A stretch of DNA of 64,000 nucleotides from CAVPCZ01 sp963779225 (GTDB lineage Bacteria > Bacteroidota > Ignavibacteria > UBA10030 > UBA6906), in the NCBI GenBank assembly GCA_963779225.1, contig CAVZWW010000003.1:1798001-1862000 (forward strand). Direction: 5' to 3'. The position numbers were made by a program, and so were the translations under genes. Below the pieces are notes generated by a model. It saw only the letters and a list, made by a program, of their open reading frames with translations, was not told the DNA's origin and made no database searches. Shown here one piece after another: positions 58,879-64,000 of this stretch (within the stretch, counting starts at the first letter, position 1; the number at the start of each line of letters is the position of its first letter).

Positions 58879-58907
58879 TTGAAAGTCTTACACGTTTTGC
58901 TTACGTT
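58879..58907 (+). promoter_or_regulatory. Promoter of amrA-amrB
   Basis: TTGAAA at 58879-58884 and TACGTT at 58902-58907 with a 17-bp spacer. Its -35 lies only 7 bp from the -35 of the divergent operon. Confidence 0.55.
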
Positions 58908-58934
58908 TAATTGATAATCAGGAGTCGTCCGGTC

Positions 58935-59519
58935 ATGCTCACACCGCCGGAAGGTGGCGCATTGATCAATCTGGCGCGCCGCACCATCGAACGGGCATTG
59001 CTCAAAAGATACCCGCAGGTTGTTCTCAAGGGGCAGGGTGCGGGAGGAACGGAACAGCTTGCACCGGAGATGCCGGTCCTGAATGAGCCACGCGGTGCAT
59101 TTGTGACTCTCCACGTGCTTGGTGACCTCCGGGGCTGCATAGGCTACGTCGAATCCGCGCTTCCCCTTGCGCGCGTGGTGGAGGAGGCAGCCGAAAAAGC
59201 GGCGTTCGAAGACCCGCGGTTTCCACCCCTGACGCCGGAGGAATATCCTGCAGTGGAGGTGGAGATCTCGGTGCTGTCTCCTCTCCGCCAGATCGGTTTT
59301 CCCGAGGAGATTGCTGTCGGGTCACATGGTCTTCTCCTGGAACACGGCTGGCACCGGGGCCTCCTTTTGCCTCAGGTCGCAACGGAGTATGGATGGGACC
59401 GGATGGTCTTTCTGGAAAATGTCGCCCGCAAGGCCGGACTGCCGGCCGCCGCCTGGAAAGACCCGTCCGCACGAATTTTCATTTTTACCGCCGACATTAT
59501 CCGTGAAAAAGGAGAGTGA
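58935..59519 (+). CDS. amrA: AmmeMemoRadiSam system protein A (AMMECR1 family)
   Basis: A 194-residue protein of the AMMECR1 family. Signatures: EPRGAFVTLHVLGDLRGCIGYVES with the invariant RGCIG, DPRFPPLTPEEYPAVEVEISVLSP, and the end LPAAAWKDPSARIFIFTADI. In the AmmeMemoRadiSam set it is linked with a MEMO protein and a radical SAM enzyme; the reaction is unknown. ATG 58935 has CAGGAG ten bases upstream; the TTG at 58911 lies too close to the promoter. The amrB gene follows after 4 bases. Confidence 0.92.
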   Translation: MLTPPEGGALINLARRTIERALLKRYPQVVLKGQGAGGTEQLAPEMPVLNEPRGAFVTLHVLGDLRGCIGYVESALPLARVVEEAAEKAAFEDPRFPPLTPEEYPAVEVEISVLSPLRQIGFPEEIAVGSHGLLLEHGWHRGLLLPQVATEYGWDRMVFLENVARKAGLPAAAWKDPSARIFIFTADIIREKGE

Positions 59520-59523
59520 AGGC

Positions 59524-60357
59524 ATGGGAACCCTCACAGAACAGACTCGTCCCTCCGCCGTGGGGGGTATGTTCTACTCTGGCAACAGGCTGGCATTGGA
59601 CCGTGAAGTGGGGATGTTGCTGGACAGCGCTCCCGTGCGCCCGGCGGCAGGCCGGACCATCGCGCTGATTGCACCGCACGCCGGCTATATGTACTCCGGA
59701 AAAACAGCGGCATACGGGTACAGCCTCCTCCGCGGAACACATGTTCCCGATGTGGTGATTATCGCACCGAGCCATCACGAATATTTTGACGGGATATCGG
59801 TCTATCCCGGGGCGGCATATGCCACGCCGCTCGGCACCGTTCCGGTAAACACAATATTGCGAGCGGAGTTGCTTGCGGCCTGTCCGCTCGTCCAGGCCAC
59901 ACTTGCCGGACACGGCCCGGAGCATGCGGTTGAAGTTCAGCTTCCGTTTATCCAGAAGGCCCTGGGCACGACGAGAATCCTTCCCCTGGTCGTGGGAAAT
60001 CAGTCCAGGAAGAACTGTTTCGGTCTGGGGGAAGCGCTCGGCTTGATCCTGCAGGGTACGGAGGCCGTGCTGGTTGCCAGCACCGATCTTTCCCACTTTC
60101 ATCCGGCGCAGGTTGCAGAGCAGATGGATCGGATTGTGGCGGGTCTTCTTGAAGCGTTCGATCCAGGGCAGCTCATGGACGACATTGAATCCGGACGTGT
60201 TGAGGCGTGCGGAGGGGGGCCCACCGTGGCAGTGCTGGTTGCCGCCCGGATGCTGGGTGCGCGTTCGGTGCACGTGCTGCACCGGACGCACTCCGGAGCC
60301 ATCACCGGCGACAACAAGAGCGTCGTGGGTTACCTCGCCGCCGTTGCCGTAGGGTAG
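59524..60357 (+). CDS. amrB: AmmeMemoRadiSam system protein B (MEMO family)
   Basis: A 277-residue MEMO-like protein, a homologue of class III extradiol dioxygenases whose metal site may bind iron or copper. Features: VGGMFYSGNRLALDREV, IALIAPHAGYMYSGKTAAYGYSLL, IIAPSHHEYFDGISVYPGAAYATPLG, EHAVEVQLPFIQKAL, VASTDLSHFHPAQVAEQMD and EACGGGPTVAVLVAARM. ATG 59524 has AAAAAGGAG 9 bases upstream. The radical SAM third member is not found next to it within the window. Confidence 0.92.
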   Translation: MGTLTEQTRPSAVGGMFYSGNRLALDREVGMLLDSAPVRPAAGRTIALIAPHAGYMYSGKTAAYGYSLLRGTHVPDVVIIAPSHHEYFDGISVYPGAAYATPLGTVPVNTILRAELLAACPLVQATLAGHGPEHAVEVQLPFIQKALGTTRILPLVVGNQSRKNCFGLGEALGLILQGTEAVLVASTDLSHFHPAQVAEQMDRIVAGLLEAFDPGQLMDDIESGRVEACGGGPTVAVLVAARMLGARSVHVLHRTHSGAITGDNKSVVGYLAAVAVG

Positions 60358-60455
60358 AAGCCGCTGCAACGATCTCCCGTACCGGCATCCCCGGCTCAGG
60401 CTTACCGCCGCGCGCTGTCGTGCCCCTCCGGGATGTCCGGGCATGTTGTTGTCGC

Positions 60456-60480
60456 GGGGGAGGGAACCCTCCCGGGTTTT
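60456..60480 (+). terminator. Terminator-like hairpin after amrB
   Basis: GGGAGGG (60458-60464) and CCCTCCC (60467-60473) form a 7-bp stem with a very short loop, followed by GGGTTTT. It sits in the 185-bp gap before the DUF2520 gene, which holds nothing else I recognise. Confidence 0.4.
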
Positions 60481-60542
60481 CACCAGGGAATACATCATCA
60501 TCGTGAGGCGATGCCGCCCCACCGGGCTGCGTGTATGCAACC

Positions 60543-61472
60543 ATGAAGACCAAACGCTGGCATATCGCGATCATCGGGGCGGGGAAAGTGGGCACCGTCC
60601 TGGGAAGGGTCCTGGCCGAAAACGGCGAGAAGATCGTCTGTGTCTGCTCCCGCACACTGCGTTCTGCGCGCGCGGGAGGCCGGTTCATCGGGTGCCGGCG
60701 GGTAACAACGGACCTGGAGGAGATTCCGGCCAGGGCAGATCTCCTGATGATCACCACTCCCCACGGCTCCGTGGAAGACATCGCCCGCAGTCTCAGCCGG
60801 ATTGCCGCAATGGACTTTCGCGGGAAATCCGTCTGCCACGCCAGCGGGATGCTCACCGCCACCGCTCTCGATTCGCTCCGTGAGCGCGGGGCAACCGTAT
60901 TCTCGTTTCATCCCCTGCAGACCTTCCCGCGGACATTCCGGCCGCGTGAGATTCTGCCTGCCGCACGGGGGATCTACTACGGCGTTGATGGATCGCCGCG
61001 GGGCATGCGCGTTGCCCGGGCCCTCGCGCGCAAACTGGACGGCTATGTGCTTCCGGTTCCGCCGGCGATGCGGGCATTCTATCACGCCGCATGTGTGGTT
61101 GCGTCCAATCATCTCACGGCGATGCTGGGTATCCTGGAAACGATGTTTCACCGTCTGCGACCGGAAGGGGAAGACTTTTTCGACGTCTTCTCCCCGATCC
61201 TGCAGGCGACGCTGCGCAATGTTCAGGCCGACTCCCCGGCCGGAGCGCTCAGTGGCCCGATTGTGCGGGGCGGCGTTGAGACGATAGCGGGACACTTCGA
61301 TGCCCTCACGCGATTTGCGCCGGCGTTGATTCCCTATTATACCCGCCTTTCCATGGAGACCATGCATCTCGCGATCGCCAAGGGTGCGCTCGATCACGCC
61401 CAGGTTGAGGAGCTTACCCGTCTACTTCTCCACTATTCCGATGGTTTACCTTCCCAGGAGGATTCCCGTTGA
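60543..61472 (+). CDS. Rossmann-like/DUF2520 oxidoreductase-type protein
   Basis: A 309-residue protein. The N-terminal NAD(P)-binding Rossmann domain is HIAIIGAGKVGTVLGRVLAENGE followed by CSRTLRSARAGGRFIGC. The C-terminal helical DUF2520 domain contains SFHPLQTFP, FYHAACVVASNHLTAMLGILE and ALSGPIVRGGVETIAGHFDAL. The family resembles ketopantoate reductase or 6-phosphogluconate-type dehydrogenases, substrate unknown. In several genomes it precedes pantothenate genes, which are not seen here. ATG 60543 is preferred; a GTG at 60531 would add 4 residues. It overlaps the next gene as TTGA. Confidence 0.87.
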   Translation: MKTKRWHIAIIGAGKVGTVLGRVLAENGEKIVCVCSRTLRSARAGGRFIGCRRVTTDLEEIPARADLLMITTPHGSVEDIARSLSRIAAMDFRGKSVCHASGMLTATALDSLRERGATVFSFHPLQTFPRTFRPREILPAARGIYYGVDGSPRGMRVARALARKLDGYVLPVPPAMRAFYHAACVVASNHLTAMLGILETMFHRLRPEGEDFFDVFSPILQATLRNVQADSPAGALSGPIVRGGVETIAGHFDALTRFAPALIPYYTRLSMETMHLAIAKGALDHAQVEELTRLLLHYSDGLPSQEDSR

Positions 61473-62533
61473 AAGCCCTCATCGCCAGCGGCGGCCGCGG
61501 CACGCGGCTTCGTCCAATCACCCATACACGCAACAAACACCTCATTCCTATCGCCAACAAACCCATCCTGCACTATGCCATCGAAGCTGCAGTGGATGCG
61601 GGAATCACGGAAGTGGGGATTGTGATCAACGCCGACAGCGACGAGGTGCCGCAGGCAATCGGCAACGGTTCGCAGTGGGGGATTCATATCACGTATATCC
61701 CCCAGTCGACCCCGGGGGGACTTGCGCAGGTCGTCGCCCTGGCCGAACCGTTCGTCGGAAAGGACAAATTCATCTTCTACCTCGGCGATAACATGGTTGT
61801 CGGTGGTGTCAGGCGCTTCATGGACGAGTTTCTCCGCAGTGACTGCAATTGTTTTCTGACGCTCGCCAAAGTGAAGGATCCCGAACGGTTCGGCGTGCCG
61901 GAAATCCGCAACGGCCGGATCGTGAGTGTCGAAGAGAAACCGGAACATCCCAAAAGCTCCTTTGCGGTTGCCGGCATCTATCTGTACGATTCCCACATTT
62001 TCGAGGCCGTCAAAGCCATCAGTCCGAGCGCCCGCGGTGAACTCGAAATCTCCGATGCGCATCAATACCTGATCGACAAAGGGTTCACCTTGGGCTTCAC
62101 GGAGATCACCGGATGGTGGAAGGATACCGGCAAGCCGACCGACCTGCTCGAAGCGAACCGTCTGGTACTGGACAATATCACACCGGATATCCAGGGGTCG
62201 GTGGATGACCGCTCGACCGTGGCAGGCAAGGTGGTGGTACAGGCCGGAGCGCGTATCGTGAACAGTGTCGTTCGCGGTCCGGCCATTATTGGTGCAGGAT
62301 GTCTCATTGAGGATTCCTATATCGGACCCTTTTCCTCGATCGGGAACAACTCTGTCGTCATACGCAGTGAAGTGGAGTACAGCATCCTTCTCCGCGAATG
62401 CAAGATCCTGAACCTCGGCATCCGCCTTGAAGGCAGCATCCTGGGCAACGATGTGGAGATCGTCGAGGCGACGGGCAAGCCGCTGGTCCACCGGTTCATG
62501 ATCGGCGACCAGAGCAGGGTGGAAGTTGTCTGA
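61469..62533 (+). CDS. Glucose-1-phosphate thymidylyltransferase, long form with left-handed beta-helix
   Basis: A 354-residue sugar nucleotidyltransferase. N-terminal domain: ALIASGGRGTRLRPITHTRNKHLIPIANKPILHYAIEAAV, then YIPQSTPGGLAQVVALAEPF, FYLGDNMVVGG, DPERFGVPEIRNGRIVSVEEKPEHPKS and ITGWWKDTGKPTDLLEANR. The C-terminal hexapeptide left-handed beta-helix is about 250-354. This matches the long RmlA-like group that makes dTDP- or UDP-sugars; the base specificity is not fixed. TTG start at 61469 with CAGGAGG 7 bases upstream; coupled to the DUF2520 gene. Confidence 0.9.
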   Translation: MKALIASGGRGTRLRPITHTRNKHLIPIANKPILHYAIEAAVDAGITEVGIVINADSDEVPQAIGNGSQWGIHITYIPQSTPGGLAQVVALAEPFVGKDKFIFYLGDNMVVGGVRRFMDEFLRSDCNCFLTLAKVKDPERFGVPEIRNGRIVSVEEKPEHPKSSFAVAGIYLYDSHIFEAVKAISPSARGELEISDAHQYLIDKGFTLGFTEITGWWKDTGKPTDLLEANRLVLDNITPDIQGSVDDRSTVAGKVVVQAGARIVNSVVRGPAIIGAGCLIEDSYIGPFSSIGNNSVVIRSEVEYSILLRECKILNLGIRLEGSILGNDVEIVEATGKPLVHRFMIGDQSRVEVV

Positions 62534-62558
62534 TTCCTCATTCTCAGGCAGGAAGGCC

Positions 62559-63341
62559 ATGAACTACCGAACGCTGCTTCTCGACAACCGTGACGGTATT
62601 GTCACGCTGACCATCAACCGTCCTGAAAAACTGAACGCGCTCAACAGCGAAACAAAAAAAGAGCTGTGGGGAGCCATCGAAAGCCTGGGGAATGACCACG
62701 CCGTTTCCGTGGTCATTATTACCGGGGCAGGGGACAAAGCCTTCGTTGCCGGGACGGACATCGAAGAGCTGACGGGGCTTGAACGGGAAACCGGCCGGGC
62801 TTTTTCAGCAGGCGGACAGGAACTGTTCGATCGGATCGAACACCTCTCCAAACCGGTGATTGCCGCGGTGAACGGGTATGCACTCGGCGGGGGAAACGAA
62901 CTCGCGCTGGCGTGCCATCTCCGGATCGCCTCCGACCGGGCCAGGTTCGGTCAGCCGGAGGTGAATCTGGGCATAATTCCGGGTTATGGAGGTACACAGC
63001 GGCTTACCCGTCTTGTCGGCCACGGCAAAGCGCTCGAACTGATTCTTACCGGGGAACTTATCGATGCGGCCGAAGCCCTTCGCATCGGTCTGGTCAATCG
63101 CGTGGTTCCCCATGCTGAACTGCATGCGGCCGTGACGGCCGTGGCAAAGACGATTGCCGCGAAGGGACCCGATGCAGTCCGCCTGTCTCTCGAAGCGGTC
63201 AATGCCACCCAGGAACCCGGCCTGGCGAATGGGTTGCGGAAGGAAGCCGAACTGTTCGGCTCGTGTTGTGCCACCGAAGACTTTCGCGAAGGGACAAGGG
63301 CGTTTCTGGAAAAGCGAAAACCCGTATTTCAAGGACGATAA
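62559..63341 (+). CDS. Enoyl-CoA hydratase/isomerase family protein
   Basis: A 260-residue crotonase-fold enzyme probably hydrating enoyl-CoA. Seen: LTINRPEKLNALNSETKKEL, the oxyanion loop VAGTDIEEL, KPVIAAVNGYALGGGNELALACHLRIAS, and the two catalytic glutamates at QPEVNLGIIPGYGGTQRL and GKALELILTGELIDAAEAL. The C-terminal trimerisation helix follows. ATG 62559 has GGAAGG near 62550; a TTG at 62526 would overlap the preceding gene. No adjacent beta-oxidation genes, so the physiological substrate is unclear. Confidence 0.92.
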   Translation: MNYRTLLLDNRDGIVTLTINRPEKLNALNSETKKELWGAIESLGNDHAVSVVIITGAGDKAFVAGTDIEELTGLERETGRAFSAGGQELFDRIEHLSKPVIAAVNGYALGGGNELALACHLRIASDRARFGQPEVNLGIIPGYGGTQRLTRLVGHGKALELILTGELIDAAEALRIGLVNRVVPHAELHAAVTAVAKTIAAKGPDAVRLSLEAVNATQEPGLANGLRKEAELFGSCCATEDFREGTRAFLEKRKPVFQGR

Positions 63342-63346
63342 GTAAC

Positions 63347-63796
63347 GTGACTCCCCATGTCGGACTTCCGCCCCGCCTCTGGATCCTCGCCGGTCTCATC
63401 GTTGTGGGCCTCGGGTTGTTTCTCGCAAACCGATTCATTGCGCCCGACCCTGGAGCGGACCCGACCCAACTGCGCGAAGATACCCTTACCGCAGCAGCGT
63501 TGAATGCCCACGTTGATTCGGTGTGCGTTCTCTTCGGACTCGATCCGCGGTCGGGCCGGACCCGGCGCGCAAGAGAGGTAAGCGGATCGCCGGCGCGGAA
63601 CGAACGCCGGTTCACGGTGCCCCCGGATTTCTCGACTCTCGAATTCAATAGCGCGCTTCAGACCCGTCTGCTGCCGTCCGGCGCGCGCGTGATCGGGACG
63701 GAACGCGCCAGGGAAAGATCGGTGAATATGAGTATTGTCAGGAACGGACAGACGGTGCTGACCGTCGTCCTGGATGTCAGAAAAGAACCCCAGTAA
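63347..63796 (+). CDS. Unknown single-helix membrane-anchored protein
   Basis: A 149-residue protein with one N-terminal transmembrane helix (about 12-30, LWILAGLIVVGLGLFLANRF). A charged linker follows (about 33-90), then a small extracytoplasmic domain with FTVPPDFSTLEFNSALQTRLLPSGARVIG and MSIVRNGQTVLTVVLDV. I do not recognise the family. Start GTG 63347 just after the enoyl-CoA hydratase stop; upstream in-frame codons lie within that gene. AAAGGAG at 63802-63808 belongs to the next gene. Confidence 0.7.
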   Translation: MTPHVGLPPRLWILAGLIVVGLGLFLANRFIAPDPGADPTQLREDTLTAAALNAHVDSVCVLFGLDPRSGRTRRAREVSGSPARNERRFTVPPDFSTLEFNSALQTRLLPSGARVIGTERARERSVNMSIVRNGQTVLTVVLDVRKEPQ

Positions 63797-63815
63797 CTTA
63801 CAAAGGAGTACGGCC

Positions 63816-64000
63816 ATCGGCGCGGACATCATGGAGAAAATTGTGTCGCTCTCGAAGCGGCGCGGATTCGTGTTCCAATCCAGCGAAATCTACGGCGGGT
63901 TGAACGGATGCTGGGACTACGGCCCCCTCGGCGTCGAGCTCCTGCGCAACATCAAGGAGCAGTGGTGGCGGGCAATGACCTACCGGGAAAATGTGGAAGG
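63816..64000 (+). CDS. glyS: Glycyl-tRNA synthetase, class II dimeric type (5' part only)
   Basis: Charges tRNA-Gly. The visible N-terminus (MEKIVSLSKRRGFVFQSSEIYGG, then LNGCWDYGPLGVELLRN, WWRAMTY) is the conserved entry of eukaryotic/archaeal-type and many bacterial dimeric GlyRS. The gene runs off the right edge. AAAGGAG at 63802-63808 is 22 bases from ATG 63831 but ideally spaced (7 bases) from ATC 63816, which is in frame. That gives the alternatives of an AUC start, an ATG mis-read as ATC, or ATG 63831 without a useful ribosome-binding site. Confidence 0.9.
   Translation, partial: MGADIMEKIVSLSKRRGFVFQSSEIYGGLNGCWDYGPLGVELLRNIKEQWWRAMTYRENVE

Noticed and set aside
58799..59114. 105-residue N-terminal extension of the glmM-like protein
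   Set aside because: It would cross both divergent promoters and overlap amrA; the conserved mutase fold begins at 58799.

Overview
This 64 kb window looks like chromosomal core from a Gram-negative bacterium of the Bacteroidota–Chlorobiota–Ignavibacteriota (FCB) group. The evidence is a short primary sigma factor lacking region 1.1, LPS/Kdo and Lpt genes, DUF5683 and DUF5723-type envelope proteins, an SpmA/SpmB pair in a diderm, and peptide-rich catabolic transport. G+C is high (near 60% by eye). Ten of eleven promoter-like sites read here pair a TTG-type -35 with a TAnnnT -10 at 17 bp; the eleventh is at 16 bp. This is classical sigma-70 spacing, not the -33/-7 pattern known from Bacteroidia. 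I saw no rRNA, tRNA, CRISPR array, insertion sequence or prophage.

Layout. 1–11 kb (+): GAF/GAF/degenerate-GGDEF sensor, small Cys protein, deoB, primary sigma factor, a frameshifted NlpC/P60 lipoprotein running into peptide deformylase, fmt, parA-parB, ridA, DUF5683 protein, spmA-spmB. 11–16.7 kb (+): proline dehydrogenase, OPT peptide transporter, frameshifted Xaa-His dipeptidase, UroD-like protein, a peptide/amino-acid catabolic block. 16.7–20.6 kb (-): a phosphate operon (tunnel-enzyme-like protein, ppx, DUF47, Pit) behind a good promoter and a structured leader. 20.7–25.5 kb: MFS transporter (+) facing ispE–TonB-receptor–dinB (-).

25.6–32.2 kb (+): dicarboxylate/amino-acid symporter coupled to kdsA-kdsC-kdsD-lptC-lptA-lptB, the Kdo supply and LPS export module. 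32.2–38.2 kb (-): hrcA-grpE-dnaJ-comEA-pilM-rsmD-coaD-fmdB, with a CIRCE-like element near the hrcA promoter. icd (-) is divergent from 39.7–45.6 kb (+), five uncharacterised inner-membrane, periplasmic and outer-membrane proteins. 45.6–51.1 kb (+): TPR protein with a strong terminator, DUF3467 protein, and a translationally coupled pair of large envelope proteins. 51.1–58.8 kb (-): glmM-type mutase, sugar epimerase, dprA, DUF3109, rpoN, hslV, hslU. 58.9–64 kb (+): amrA-amrB, DUF2520 protein, nucleotidyltransferase, enoyl-CoA hydratase, a small membrane protein, and the start of a glycyl-tRNA synthetase.

The most unusual points are: the 39.7–45.6 kb envelope cluster with no recognisable family; an FmdB zinc-ribbon protein carrying twelve 9-residue charged repeats; a tandem parS-half-site-like operator in front of parA; a two-tier hairpin in the phosphate operon leader; and two frameshifts beside G-runs. 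The frameshifts and an apparent AUC start on the glycyl-tRNA synthetase may all be sequence errors.
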